A DNA stretch of 64,000 nt, taken from the NCBI GenBank assembly GCA_964510065.1, contig CAZEAC010000016.1, positions 1-64,000 on the forward strand, given 5' to 3'. The notes under the pieces are model-generated. The model was not told the DNA's origin. It was given only the letters and a program-made list of their open reading frames with translations, and did no database searches. This document shows, in pieces, positions 17,161 through 26,645 of the stretch (the stretch's first letter is position 1; the number at the start of each line of letters is the position of its first letter). The translations under genes were made by a program, and so were the position numbers. This DNA comes from CAZEAC01 sp964510065. GTDB taxonomy: Bacteria > Bdellovibrionota_C > UBA2361 > CAIXSY01.

Positions 17161-17168
17161 TAAACTCC

Positions 17169-18170
17169 ATGCGAATATTGATAATATCAAGGCTCTACTC
17201 TCCCAGTATCGGCGGCGTCGAAACGGTGATGCGCCTACTCGCGAAGGAGTTTACGAAACTCGGGCACACGGTAAGAGTACTCACCTATTTACCCGGCGAG
17301 GACAGCCCCGGACCTGTCGAAGTCATCCGAACACCTAGTGCGCTTCAGTTTCTCAAGAGTATCATATGGTCAGACATTATTCTGCAGCCGAATCTTAGCC
17401 TGAAGCTCGTCTGGCCGGGGTTATTAATTGGAAAGCCCACGGTAATCAGCCATCAGCAGTGGTATCTCGGAACTCACGGCGCGGAGCGCTTGATCGATCG
17501 ACTAAAGCGCTGGCTTTGCCGGTGGACAATCAACATCTGTTGCAGCCGCGCTGTCGCCAATCATCTTGGCCAAGAATCCCGAGTCATCCCTAATCCCTAC
17601 GAATCAGAGGTCTTTTATGAGGAGAGCTTAAGGCCACGTGACCATTCGATGATTTTTGTCGGGCGGCTGGTTTCCGATAAAGGGGTGGATATTTTGGTAG
17701 AGGCACTCCGTCACCTAGGTAATCGCGCTCCGCGCTGCGTGGTGGTCGGCGAAGGACCGGAACTCCCGCGCTTGCGGTCCGCAGTTACCTCGGCATTGCT
17801 ATCGGAGAAAGTGATTTTTACCGGGTCGCTCCAGGGGCACGCGCTTCGGGAAGAACTTAATCGACACGAGCTACTGGTCGTACCATCCAAGACTCCTGAA
17901 CCTTTCGGAATCGTCGCGCTCGAAGGAATAGCTTGTGGCTGCTTCGTTATCGGCACTTCGCGAGGCGGACTTTCTGACGCGATTGGACCGTGCGGCATAA
18001 CTGTGCCTAACGGCGACGCATTGGCGCTCGCGCAGGCGATAGAGGAATCACTCAAAAACCGTGAGCTCCGAAAGGAATGGCGATCCAAAGTATCCTCCCA
18101 TCTCGAACAACATCAGATTAATCGGATCGCTCGTGAGTACGCGAATTACATGGAGCAGAGCATACAATGA
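17169..18170 (+). CDS. Glycosyltransferase, GT4 family
   Basis: 333 residues from the ATG at 17169, where MRILIISRLYSPSIGGVETV is the standard GT4 N-terminus; the open frame extends upstream but only over the end of the preceding gene. The C-terminal half has FVGRLVSDKGVDILVEAL (~160), VVGEGPELPRL (~190) and the E-x7-E motif in EPFGIVALEGIACG (~260). At 333 residues it is somewhat short, with a compact N-terminal domain. Eight bases separate it from the previous stop, and its end overlaps the polymerase gene by ATGA. Confidence 0.9.
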   Translation: MRILIISRLYSPSIGGVETVMRLLAKEFTKLGHTVRVLTYLPGEDSPGPVEVIRTPSALQFLKSIIWSDIILQPNLSLKLVWPGLLIGKPTVISHQQWYLGTHGAERLIDRLKRWLCRWTINICCSRAVANHLGQESRVIPNPYESEVFYEESLRPRDHSMIFVGRLVSDKGVDILVEALRHLGNRAPRCVVVGEGPELPRLRSAVTSALLSEKVIFTGSLQGHALREELNRHELLVVPSKTPEPFGIVALEGIACGCFVIGTSRGGLSDAIGPCGITVPNGDALALAQAIEESLKNRELRKEWRSKVSSHLEQHQINRIAREYANYMEQSIQ

Positions 18171-19600
18171 AGGGCGCATTTCTCGACCCGGAAAAGGTAC
18201 TCAACGGCGCGTCGCTGTTTATCGCCGCGCTGTTTATTTGTATGCCACTTTCTTGGCGACGGCTCGTGAAGATTGCGCTTGTATTGGTGATATTCGAGGG
18301 CGCGGTACGAAAATGGCTCCTTCCGAGTCTCAGTCAGTTCGTGTATTTCGGCAAAGACTTCATATTGGTTATCGCCTATATGAAGTACTTTGCCTCACGT
18401 GAGCCGAAGTACGATCGAGTTGCTCTCGACAGCTTGTTGCTCTTTCTGATCGTCGCCAATTCATTGTTTATTATGGTGCAAGCCTGTAACTTCTCGCTTG
18501 GCTCGCCAATCGTAGGTCTCATTGGGGTAAGAAATTATCTGGTGTTTCTCCCTTTGATATTTATCGTCAAGGAACTATTCAGGTCACAGGAAGAGCTTGC
18601 GAACTATATCAAAATGTATCTCGTTTTGGTCATTCCAGTGGTAGCGCTTGCGATACTCCAGCACTTCTCACCGGCCGATAGTCCGCTCAATATGTATGTA
18701 TCCGAGGAAGACGCTGCCAAAGCGCTGGTTGGAACAAGAGTGCGAACGACAGGAACATTCTCATATATCGCCGGGTTTGCATCCTATCTGCAGACCATGG
18801 CGGCGCTTGCAATTCCTATGCTAGTGCTCCAGCTTGACCGCTCTTGGCACAACATTCTTCGTGGAATATTGGTGGCAATCGTCACCGGGATCATCTTCTC
18901 CGGATCGCGAACCCCCGTGCTCTCAGTGATTCTCTTTGTGCTCGCTTATTTTGTCTGTAATAAAGTGCTGCGCAAAATGGGACTCTACAAGAAATTTATT
19001 ATTCCTGGACTTGTTATGGCGATGGTCTTGCTGCAATTTCTAGCCGGATCACTTGAAAGTCTTATTCAACGCTTTTCTAACGATCAGCACCTCGGCATGA
19101 GGGTGTTGGCAAGCATCACTACGCCCTTTGACTACATACTGCATAGCGGCTTTTGGGGATACGGTGCAGGTGCGACCTATCAGGCGGTGGGAAGGATTCG
19201 CGAAATGTTTGGTCTACCCTCCGGTGAACAAATTCCGGTATTTTTCGAATCAGAGCCCGAGCGGATCATGCTGGAACTTGGTCCTCTCGGTTTTATGCTC
19301 TGGTATGCGCTGCGAATTAGGTTGATGATCGTACTTTGGCGCTGCTATAGCAGCCTCTCCTTCCCACTTCTTCGCGAGCTGGCGCTCTCTTGCTTCCTCG
19401 TGCATTCAATATCGTTTCTAGGCCAGATGGTCTTTCAAGTGACCTTTTCGGTGTACTACTGGTTTTTAGCCGGCTTTGCGTTACTCCTTCCGAGCATCGA
19501 GCAACGAGAACTTGCTGAAGAGAATGTTCTAGATTCAACTTCGTCATTTGAATTTGGCGATGAATCTTTGACAGGAGTTAACGACGAGAGCTACCGATGA
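18167..19600 (+). CDS. O-antigen/exopolysaccharide polymerase-like membrane protein (Wzy/O-ligase superfamily)
   Basis: 477 residues with about ten or eleven transmembrane helices and one larger loop (~310-385) near the C-terminal third, the arrangement typical of Wzy polymerases and O-antigen ligases. The segment GIIFSGSRTPVLSVILFVLAY (~240-260) matches the SxSRxxxl pattern common in this superfamily, and the loop carries GYGAG and SEPERIMLELGPLGF. The protein would link undecaprenyl-linked repeat units in the periplasm. Its position within a run of glycosyltransferases supports polymerase over ligase, but sequence alone does not separate the two. The C-terminal ~30 residues form an acidic cytoplasmic tail. 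Confidence 0.85.
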   Translation: MKGAFLDPEKVLNGASLFIAALFICMPLSWRRLVKIALVLVIFEGAVRKWLLPSLSQFVYFGKDFILVIAYMKYFASREPKYDRVALDSLLLFLIVANSLFIMVQACNFSLGSPIVGLIGVRNYLVFLPLIFIVKELFRSQEELANYIKMYLVLVIPVVALAILQHFSPADSPLNMYVSEEDAAKALVGTRVRTTGTFSYIAGFASYLQTMAALAIPMLVLQLDRSWHNILRGILVAIVTGIIFSGSRTPVLSVILFVLAYFVCNKVLRKMGLYKKFIIPGLVMAMVLLQFLAGSLESLIQRFSNDQHLGMRVLASITTPFDYILHSGFWGYGAGATYQAVGRIREMFGLPSGEQIPVFFESEPERIMLELGPLGFMLWYALRIRLMIVLWRCYSSLSFPLLRELALSCFLVHSISFLGQMVFQVTFSVYYWFLAGFALLLPSIEQRELAEENVLDSTSSFEFGDESLTGVNDESYR

Positions 19601-20853
19601 TTACGCGATCCGTGCTATTTTCGCACCCTCTCGGCGCTCCATTCGCCACTCAGGCGTTGTGTGCTCTCGCGGAGAATCGCCTGCTCAGTGAAATCGTCAC
19701 CGCGTTACACATTTCGCACTCGACAATTTCAAGATTACGTCATCTTTCCGGCGGAAGTTGCATTGCAAACGAGCTTTCTCGCCGAGCCTGGGTACCTCTC
19801 GAGCTTGAGGTTCACTGCACTTGCTATCCAATGCGCGAACTTCTAAGGCTCTTTCTCCTCAAATCAGGAATCAGCCAAGTACTCGGCCTTAATGCTCACG
19901 ATCTTGCGAGCCGAGTTTATGAATCTCTGGATAGAGTCGTCGCCGAGCGCCACCTCGAAGGTTCATCGTGTGATACGCTCTATGCCTATGAAGATGGAGC
20001 AGCGACAAGCTTTGAGCGTGCGAAAGCTCTCGGCAAACTCTGTATATACGATCTTCCCATCGTGCACTACCAAACCGCTGCACGGATCCAAAAGGAAGAG
20101 CAGGAGCTATTTCCGGAGCTCGCCGCCTCACTGCAGGCCGCGCACGAACCTCGCCGAAAAATCGAGCGAAAGGATAAAGAGCTCGCGCTTGCCGATCGTG
20201 TAATAGTGCCTTCCCGATTCGTATATAATTCGTTGATCGATACCGGTGTAAGCCCGGCTAAGATTGGAATTGTACCCTACGGATCGCCCGTTTACTTTAC
20301 TGCCAGAGCGCACGCACCAAAAAAATTCCGAGTTCTCTTTGTGGGGAGGATAGGCCCGCGCAAGGGAGTGCATTATCTCCTCAAGGCGTGGAACAATCTA
20401 CGGCTTCCCGATGCCGAGCTGTTGCTCGTCGGTATTAATGAGTTTCCGCCGGCATTTCTAAACCGTTATCAAAATGATCCGACTATCACCATCGCACCTT
20501 CAAAGCCGCATCACCTACTCGAGAGCTGCTATCAGCAGGCGAGTGTGCTCGTGTTGCCGTCGCTGGCCGAGGGGTTTCCGCTCGTACTCCTTGAAGCGAT
20601 GCGCTGTGGGGTCCCGGTCATCGCAAGCAGCCACTGCGGCGCCGAGGATCTTATTGAGCAGGGCATACAGGGATTTGTTGTGAAAGCGCGAGATCAAGAT
20701 GCCCTAGAACAGGCGATAGAGCTTCTTTATCGAGAACGGGAGCGAGCTGCAGAAATGGGGAGAGCAGCTTTCCGACGCGCTCTCGATTTCAGCTGGGATC
20801 GCTACAGGGAGGGAATCAAGAAGATTCTAATTGGAGATCGCGCTGATGCTTAA
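19597..20853 (+). CDS. Glycosyltransferase, GT4 family
   Basis: 418 residues. It begins MITRSVLFSHPLGAPFATQAL. The C-terminal domain has VLFVGRIGPRKGVHYLLKAWNNL (~245), LLVGINEFP and an E-x7-E pair in EGFPLVLLEAMRCGVPVIAS (~325). The N-terminal domain is longer than usual, with a helical Arg/Glu-rich stretch near residue 170 (EEQELFPELAASLQA). A four-base overlap with the polymerase gene and an 8-base overlap with the next gene indicate one operon. It probably adds one sugar of the repeat unit. Confidence 0.9.
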   Translation: MITRSVLFSHPLGAPFATQALCALAENRLLSEIVTALHISHSTISRLRHLSGGSCIANELSRRAWVPLELEVHCTCYPMRELLRLFLLKSGISQVLGLNAHDLASRVYESLDRVVAERHLEGSSCDTLYAYEDGAATSFERAKALGKLCIYDLPIVHYQTAARIQKEEQELFPELAASLQAAHEPRRKIERKDKELALADRVIVPSRFVYNSLIDTGVSPAKIGIVPYGSPVYFTARAHAPKKFRVLFVGRIGPRKGVHYLLKAWNNLRLPDAELLLVGINEFPPAFLNRYQNDPTITIAPSKPHHLLESCYQQASVLVLPSLAEGFPLVLLEAMRCGVPVIASSHCGAEDLIEQGIQGFVVKARDQDALEQAIELLYRERERAAEMGRAAFRRALDFSWDRYREGIKKILIGDRADA

Positions 20854-21964
20854 ACTTCACCTTTGGGCCCCTAACATGTTTGAATTTAAGGGCGGCATAC
20901 AGGTGTTCTCTCGACTTCTGCGCGAAGCAATTCTCGAAGACGGCAGCTCCGTCTCAACTTTTCTTAAACTCGAGCGAGCGTCTTCCGTGCCAGCCGATGC
21001 GCGGAACATCCATTGTTTCGGGACTATCCCGCCCCTCTTTCGCACCGCCTACTTTGCGCTTGCCGCCATGAGCGCGGCGATTCGGCAAAGACCCGCACTT
21101 ATACTCTCGACACATCTTAATTTCGGTCCTGCCGCGCTCTGCGCGCGAAAGCTGGCCGGAATTCCATATTGGTTGGTCGCGCATGGAGTCGATGCGTGGG
21201 GAATCGCGCCCGGGCGGCGCCTCCTTGCGCTGGAAGCCGCGGATAAAATTATCGCGGTGAGCCGTTACACAAAACAAAGAATCCTGGAGTCATACGCAAT
21301 CGAGGAGAGCAGAATTGCTCTCCTTCCGAATAGTTTTGAAGAGAATCGCTTTACTATCGGAGCACGCCCTGCCAATTTAATGGACAAATTCCAGATTGCC
21401 CCTCAGGATCCAGTGATTCTATCAGTTTGTCGACTCGACGCGCGTGAAAAATATAAGGGGTACGATCTCATTATTGATTCTCTGCCGAGACTTCTGCGGA
21501 ATTTTCCCCGACTGCGCTATCTAATAGTCGGTACGGGCAACGATTCCGCACGAATTCAGAAAAAGATAGACGATGCAAAGCTCAATTCGCATGTGACTCT
21601 CGTCGGCAGGGTATCGGACGCCGAGCTTCCCGAATATTACCGGCTCTGCACCCTTTTTGCATTGCCCAGCACCGGCGAGGGCTTTGGCATTGTATTTTTG
21701 GAGGCGCTCGCCAGCGGAAAGCCGGTTATCGCGGGAAATCTTGACGGATCGGTTGATCCACTCTGCGACGGTGCACTTGGATCACTTATCGATCCGCGCT
21801 CACACGATGAGTTTATCGCCTCGACGGAAAGAATATTAGTGAAACAATGCAACAACGAGCTCGTCCAGGAGGGGCAACGGCTTCGGAGCGAAGTAGTGCG
21901 GAGATTCGGGCAAGAAGCATTCGCAAAACAGGTTACCGACCTTCTTGCAATGGCGGCTCTATGA
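20846..21964 (+). CDS. Glycosyltransferase, GT4 family
   Basis: 372 residues from the ATG at 20846, which has GGAG about 8 bases upstream; an in-frame TTG at 20831 is less likely. N-terminal LKLHLWAPNMFEFKGGIQVFSRLL is the GT4 donor-side start with the Gly-Gly loop. The C-terminal domain has LSVCRLDAREKYKGYDLIIDSL (~195), IVGTGNDSARI (~225) and E-x7-E in EGFGIVFLEALASGKPVIAG (~275). It overlaps its neighbours at both ends. Confidence 0.92.
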   Translation: MLKLHLWAPNMFEFKGGIQVFSRLLREAILEDGSSVSTFLKLERASSVPADARNIHCFGTIPPLFRTAYFALAAMSAAIRQRPALILSTHLNFGPAALCARKLAGIPYWLVAHGVDAWGIAPGRRLLALEAADKIIAVSRYTKQRILESYAIEESRIALLPNSFEENRFTIGARPANLMDKFQIAPQDPVILSVCRLDAREKYKGYDLIIDSLPRLLRNFPRLRYLIVGTGNDSARIQKKIDDAKLNSHVTLVGRVSDAELPEYYRLCTLFALPSTGEGFGIVFLEALASGKPVIAGNLDGSVDPLCDGALGSLIDPRSHDEFIASTERILVKQCNNELVQEGQRLRSEVVRRFGQEAFAKQVTDLLAMAAL

Positions 21965-23127
21965 GAGTGCTGCATGTGCTCCCCTCGATATCTTCAAAGC
22001 TTGGTGGGCCATCAGAGGTTGCATTCCAACTCGTGCGTGGACTTATCGAGGAAGGAATCAGCGCAGAGATTGCGACCACTGACGACGATCGGACCGATAC
22101 GCTCCCGATTCCCTCGCACTGCTGCACACTATATCGAGACGTTCCCGTATGGGTATTTCCGCGTGAACAACTGCGTAGGAACGAGTTCATACCATCGCGT
22201 GCACTCGCAGCTTGGTTAATGCACTCGGTGCGCAATTACGATTTCGTTGATATTCACTATCTCTTTACCTTCTCGTCGACCGTCGCGTCATATGCCGCGC
22301 GGTGGAGTGGAGTTCCGTATAGCGTAAGAACAATGGGTCAGCTCGCTCCCTGGTCTCTGGCGCAAAGTGGACTGCTCAAGCGCTGCTACCGCGCGGCGTT
22401 TGATAACAGTATGCTTAGGAAGGCCGCGCTCGTCCATTGCACTTCGAATCCAGAGGCGGATGATGCACAAGCAGCCGGCGTGTCAGCACCGATCAGGATA
22501 TTACCGTTGGGTGTCGAGCGGACTACGCGCATAGCAAATGCTTCGGCAATCACACATTCCCGTTACAAGATTCCGATGGAATCGCCGATCCTTCTATTTC
22601 TTTCGCGTTTGCATCCTAAGAAGCGGCCCGATCTGCTGATACAGGCGCTTAAAAGTCTCGGTGAATCATCAAGAGCACACCTGATAATCGCAGGAGACGG
22701 CGCACCGGAGTATCTCGATGAGTTGAAACGCTTGGCCTATTCCCTTGCGCTAAAGGATCGAGTCCACTTTATCGGATTCATCGGGGCCGCTGAACGTAGC
22801 GCACTTCTTCAAGGCTGCGATGTTTATATTCTTCCATCCCATTCGGATAACTTTGCGCTCGCTCTAGCCGAAGCACTCGAGGCGGGAGCCGCAATCATTA
22901 CCACAAAAGAAGTGCAGATAAGCCCCGAAATTGTCGAGGCGCAAGCAGGAGTTGTGCTTCAAGACGTCGAAAAAGAGCTCTCCAAGAGCATTCGCCAGCT
23001 TATTGAGAATCCGTTGCTTCGCCAGGAGCTGGGGGCACGTGCACGAGACCTCGCGCACAATAAGTACAACTGGAAAGCTATCGTCAAAGATTTGGTTAAG
23101 GTCTATTCCGAAGCAATTAGCAATTGA
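21961..23127 (+). CDS. Glycosyltransferase, GT4 family (last gene of the first operon)
   Basis: 388 residues from the ATG at 21961, overlapping the preceding stop by four bases. It begins MRVLHVLPSISSKLGGPSEVAF, a WcaI/PimB-like N-terminus. The C-terminal half has LLFLSRLHPKKRPDLLIQAL (~205), IIAGDGAPEYLDEL (~235) and DNFALALAEALEAG (~300), where Asp replaces the first Glu of the E-x7-E pair. It ends the eight-gene operon and faces a convergent sensor gene across about 80 bases, in which no clear terminator is visible. Confidence 0.9.
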   Translation: MRVLHVLPSISSKLGGPSEVAFQLVRGLIEEGISAEIATTDDDRTDTLPIPSHCCTLYRDVPVWVFPREQLRRNEFIPSRALAAWLMHSVRNYDFVDIHYLFTFSSTVASYAARWSGVPYSVRTMGQLAPWSLAQSGLLKRCYRAAFDNSMLRKAALVHCTSNPEADDAQAAGVSAPIRILPLGVERTTRIANASAITHSRYKIPMESPILLFLSRLHPKKRPDLLIQALKSLGESSRAHLIIAGDGAPEYLDELKRLAYSLALKDRVHFIGFIGAAERSALLQGCDVYILPSHSDNFALALAEALEAGAAIITTKEVQISPEIVEAQAGVVLQDVEKELSKSIRQLIENPLLRQELGARARDLAHNKYNWKAIVKDLVKVYSEAISN

Positions 23128-23206
23128 GCAGTTTTCAAACCTACCTCCTCACGCTATGCCGTGCCCGGGGCGTCGTATATTGCGTGCCGCGCGCGCAAAA
23201 CGAGCG

Positions 23207-24904
23207 CTAATTCTCATGTTTTTCTGTATCTCTTACTCCTGCTCGTGAATTTGAATTGCCAAATACAAAATGATTCAATCCACTCACTACATTTCGAATT
23301 AAATTTGGCAATGGTGTTATTTCTCGAATAGCCATATCCACAAAGTCATGCTCTCTTCTCAATTTCTCTGCTTCCTGAGGAAGCTTCTTCGAGCGCTCAC
23401 TTTGATCTTTCATTCTATTTACCTTTTTCGAGTGCATTCTTACCTGCTCAGATAACTGAAGACATGTTTGCTCCAGTTCACTATTATGAGATTGATCAGT
23501 AAAAAAGCAGACATATCCTCGCAGCTCACCTAAAGACAGGACTGGACTCCCTTTGCATTTAACAAGCACCACGGCATCCTTCGATCCTTGAAATTGAAAC
23601 TGCTCCTCAAACGCAATCATTTGCTCAGATGATCTAATCCATAACTCCATTGCTCTCACTCGATCCGAATCAAGGACACAATCGTACCAGTTGTGTCTCT
23701 CGAAGTAGTCAGCGCTTCGGCCAAACAGCTCCAAGAACGTTGAATTTTGATAAATGCAATTGCCTTGCGGCGATACGATAGCTAAACCAAATGGCGCTAC
23801 ATCAAAAATCGTCCTCAGCTGTTCCTCCCTGGTCTTGACTTTTGACTCCAGGCGCCCTGTTTTGGTATCGAGTCTTAGTACTTCGCCCCGAGCCAGCGCA
23901 AGTACTGCGATTAGCCAATAATTAAATACTATCCCGGCAATCATAAGTAAAATGGAGAAGCATAACAGCCAATTCGAAATCCCATACAATGGTGAACTTG
24001 AGACAGATAGACTCCACGTTAGATTCCCAAACGAAACCTCTTGCCGCTTAATTCGCGACTTGAGACCGAACGTTACTCCAGTTCGCGATTGACTAAATAC
24101 AACCCGTTTATCGTCAGCCGAAGCGCCCTCAAGCAGCTCTATGTTCAGTTGAGAATCTATCTTCGCCGACGAAATTACGTCTTGGATAAAGTTTTCGGGG
24201 TCAAAAATTGCATGAACGTAACCGACAATTCGAGCTCTCTGATTAGTTTCATCAAATATCAACACTGGATAGGAGAGAAAAAGTCCATCACTTGTGATGT
24301 CAGGTTCTCGGAGCACAGTGAGAGAATCATCGACCGACTCAAGAGATCTTCTTAATTGCTCGTTATCTTTCAAATTATACCCGAGCCAAGATCTATACAG
24401 CAGGAATGGTTCTACATATTTAACCGCCAAAACGTTGCTGGACTCCTTTGTACTACGCACCGAGTATGTTTCATACTCTTTGCGAGTACGATTTTTTTCG
24501 CGAACCATTACTTCGAAGCTGTCTTTTTGATCCGCTGGAACGAATTGCGAGTACCACAACGAAGATATGACAGCGTCCTGCTTCCTTTTGCCTAACAACG
24601 AAAAGCTCTCGAACCATCTATCAGCGGTGTTAGAATCATCTTTTACTTCCTCTGCGAATAATTCTATGAGCGACTGATATTCTTGGATGAACGCCAATAA
24701 TGTCTGGGAGATTTTCCCATAAGACAATTCAAATTGCCTTTGACTATGAGAAATAAGAATCAGACTGAATCCGATAGACACCGAAAACGAGAGTAGCAAA
24801 CTGAAAATTGAAATTATCAGTGATGGTTTATGATGCAGTACTGCCTTAAGGGCAGTTTTCAACCCACGCAAGCCTTCTACATTTTTTGAGCTCGCTCTGC
24901 CCAT
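23207..24904 (-). CDS. Membrane sensor with CHASE-like extracytoplasmic domain and PAS domain; no kinase
   Basis: About 565 residues from the ATG at 24904 (GAAGTG upstream); a TTG start at 24925 is possible. Transmembrane helices lie near residues 30-52 and 305-328. The 250-residue periplasmic part between them resembles a CHASE sensor (e.g. WYSQFVPADQKDSFEVMVRE). A coiled linker and one PAS domain follow (~355-465, starting IFDVAPFGLAIVSPQGNC), then a coiled-coil tail ending in a polar region. There is no histidine kinase, GGDEF, EAL, phosphatase or receiver domain. The domain plan matches the protein at 10733 but without its pseudo-receiver. Its base composition is visibly more AT-rich than flanking glycosyltransferases, suggesting separate origin. 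The 259 bases upstream (24905-25163) show only AT-rich sequence. Confidence 0.75.
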   Translation of the reverse strand: MGRASSKNVEGLRGLKTALKAVLHHKPSLIISIFSLLLSFSVSIGFSLILISHSQRQFELSYGKISQTLLAFIQEYQSLIELFAEEVKDDSNTADRWFESFSLLGKRKQDAVISSLWYSQFVPADQKDSFEVMVREKNRTRKEYETYSVRSTKESSNVLAVKYVEPFLLYRSWLGYNLKDNEQLRRSLESVDDSLTVLREPDITSDGLFLSYPVLIFDETNQRARIVGYVHAIFDPENFIQDVISSAKIDSQLNIELLEGASADDKRVVFSQSRTGVTFGLKSRIKRQEVSFGNLTWSLSVSSSPLYGISNWLLCFSILLMIAGIVFNYWLIAVLALARGEVLRLDTKTGRLESKVKTREEQLRTIFDVAPFGLAIVSPQGNCIYQNSTFLELFGRSADYFERHNWYDCVLDSDRVRAMELWIRSSEQMIAFEEQFQFQGSKDAVVLVKCKGSPVLSLGELRGYVCFFTDQSHNSELEQTCLQLSEQVRMHSKKVNRMKDQSERSKKLPQEAEKLRREHDFVDMAIREITPLPNLIRNVVSGLNHFVFGNSNSRAGVRDTEKHEN

Positions 24905-25163
24905 CACACTTCGATAGTGTTGCAAAATTTGTCATCGATTACCCCCTACGCTTCTGCATCTTAAAATACAATTTGCGGAGAAGGTCCTAATTAGAAGAAT
25001 CACTGCTCGTTCAGCTAAGCAATCGAAATTCTTACTAATAGATCTCGCCAACCTAATAAAATAACTTGAAATGAATGTGCATTGGCGTAAGTGACTGAAA
25101 AGTGGGCGCTTATAAAGAGACTACTATTAACCGATATATACCAGCTCAGCACCCCAGGCGAGC

Positions 25164-25853
25164 TCACCTAATACCAAATAACGCCGAAATCTTTCGACCA
25201 GAACCGAGAATCAACGCATAGGCAGCATTACGTAACTTCTGCTTTACTCGCACCCTCTGAAAATACCAGTTTCTCGAGATATTCTTCGGTAGCTCGCTCT
25301 TTCGATTATTGGTGAGCACGCAATAAAGTGCGTGACTCGATAGGTCCTTCTCCTCAAATTCTTGTGGCTTGCACGCGCACACAAACACTCCGGGTTCGGT
25401 AGGATCTTTCTCAATCGAACGAATACTGAAGTCCGAAAAGATCCGATCGAAATCCTCTTTCTCAAATCGCCAGAAATCATGCGGGAATCCGTGAATTGCG
25501 TAGCCGCGCGAACGCGTCGTGACAACAAGGATTCCACCCGGGCGAAGTACACCTTTTAAATTTTTGATAACTGCCTGCCAGTCTTTTGCATGCTCAACTA
25601 CCTCGACACACAGCACCACATCAAAGCTCTCTTTGCCAAAGGTTTTAATGAGATGCTCACCGGAGCAGACAAGATCGACCCCTCTCCCGGCTACGACATC
25701 GACTCCAAGGTACTCGCAAGGGGCCCAATGCTTTATAAGCGGCGCCACGCTTCCATTGAAATCACATGAGCCCACGTCAAGAACTCTGCGGCCAACAATG
25801 TCATCTCGCGAGATATGTTTCGCTACAAAAATTGCGGCACTTACGTTTGGCAT
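25164..25853 (-). CDS. Class I SAM-dependent methyltransferase
   Basis: About 229 residues from the ATG at 25853 (MPNVSAAIF); the frame is open further upstream but runs into the preceding gene. SAM-binding motif I is RVLDVGSCDFNGSV (~22-35), motif II contains EYLGVDVVAGRGVDLV, and DVVLCVEVVEHAKDW with RPGGILVVTTRSRGYAIHG is the usual type-11 core. The C-terminal 60 residues are basic. It overlaps the upstream gene by about 13 bases, so the two are coupled. It probably methylates a sugar or a lipid-linked intermediate; the target cannot be read from the sequence. Confidence 0.85.
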   Translation of the reverse strand: MPNVSAAIFVAKHISRDDIVGRRVLDVGSCDFNGSVAPLIKHWAPCEYLGVDVVAGRGVDLVCSGEHLIKTFGKESFDVVLCVEVVEHAKDWQAVIKNLKGVLRPGGILVVTTRSRGYAIHGFPHDFWRFEKEDFDRIFSDFSIRSIEKDPTEPGVFVCACKPQEFEEKDLSSHALYCVLTNNRKSELPKNISRNWYFQRVRVKQKLRNAAYALILGSGRKISALFGIR

Positions 25854-26620
25854 TGTGCAACATCTCCTTTTACCGGCTGAACCTCCGAATGGGGTGAGAG
25901 GGAGAGCCATCGAAGTCCGTCGCTTCTGTGTTCACTCAACATCAAGAGTGCGCTCCGCTCGACAAAAGTATTGCTAAAAATCCTTGGAAGGTTTAACGGG
26001 AGATCCTCTTTTCGCCGACTACATGCCGTAATAACCATGCCCATGTGTGTCAACTCAAAGCGTCGTGCCATCTCGTCACCAAGGCTTGGATTATCTCGTT
26101 CATGAAGTTCCAGCAGTACCTCTACATTCCGCAAAGCCGGTACAATGCGTGGATCGAGCAAAGACCTTTCCGCCCCCTCTATATCGACCAGCACAAAGGC
26201 GTCGGCGCAATCCTCGAGGCAATTCTGTAGGAGTGTAGGCGTACACTCGCCGTGGATGGAGAGACGTTGTTCAATTCGATTGAGTCGCGCAAGTCTCTCA
26301 AGCAGCTTTCGGGCATACTTGTCGGACTCAAAAGCAACCACTCTCGCAAAGGGAAGTCTAAGCGCCAATCCTACCGAATAATATCCCTCAGCCGCCCCTA
26401 TGTTGACGACCAATTTCGGTTTCCTCGCAATTGCCTGCTCAATTGGCGGCACGACCTCGCGCTCATACACCCCAAGCAATTTCGGGTAATAAGCCGAGTA
26501 AAATGCCGTCTCTAGATATCTCATGCCCTTAAAGGGGCCGCCGAGAACTCGATCCCCAACCATGCAGCGGGAGAGAAGCCATTGAGTAAGCCGAATTCCT
26601 AACGTTTTAAAGTCAAACAC
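25841..26620 (-). CDS. FkbM-like SAM-dependent methyltransferase
   Basis: 259 residues. It starts with GTG at 26620, preceded by GAGGAATC. Motif I is LVVNIGAAEGYYSVGLALRL (~70-88), followed by VVAFESD, and the FkbM-type DIEGAE near residue 150. The first 50 residues (LLSRCMVGDRVLGGPFKGMRYL) are typical of FkbM relatives in glycan clusters. FkbM-family enzymes usually O-methylate sugars or polyketides. It is translationally coupled to the downstream methyltransferase and divergent from a third methyltransferase at 26646 across only 25 bases. Confidence 0.85.
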   Translation of the reverse strand: MFDFKTLGIRLTQWLLSRCMVGDRVLGGPFKGMRYLETAFYSAYYPKLLGVYEREVVPPIEQAIARKPKLVVNIGAAEGYYSVGLALRLPFARVVAFESDKYARKLLERLARLNRIEQRLSIHGECTPTLLQNCLEDCADAFVLVDIEGAERSLLDPRIVPALRNVEVLLELHERDNPSLGDEMARRFELTHMGMVITACSRRKEDLPLNLPRIFSNTFVERSALLMLSEHRSDGLRWLSLSPHSEVQPVKGDVAQCQT

Positions 26621-26645
26621 AAAGATTCCTCGCCAGGCTCTTAAG

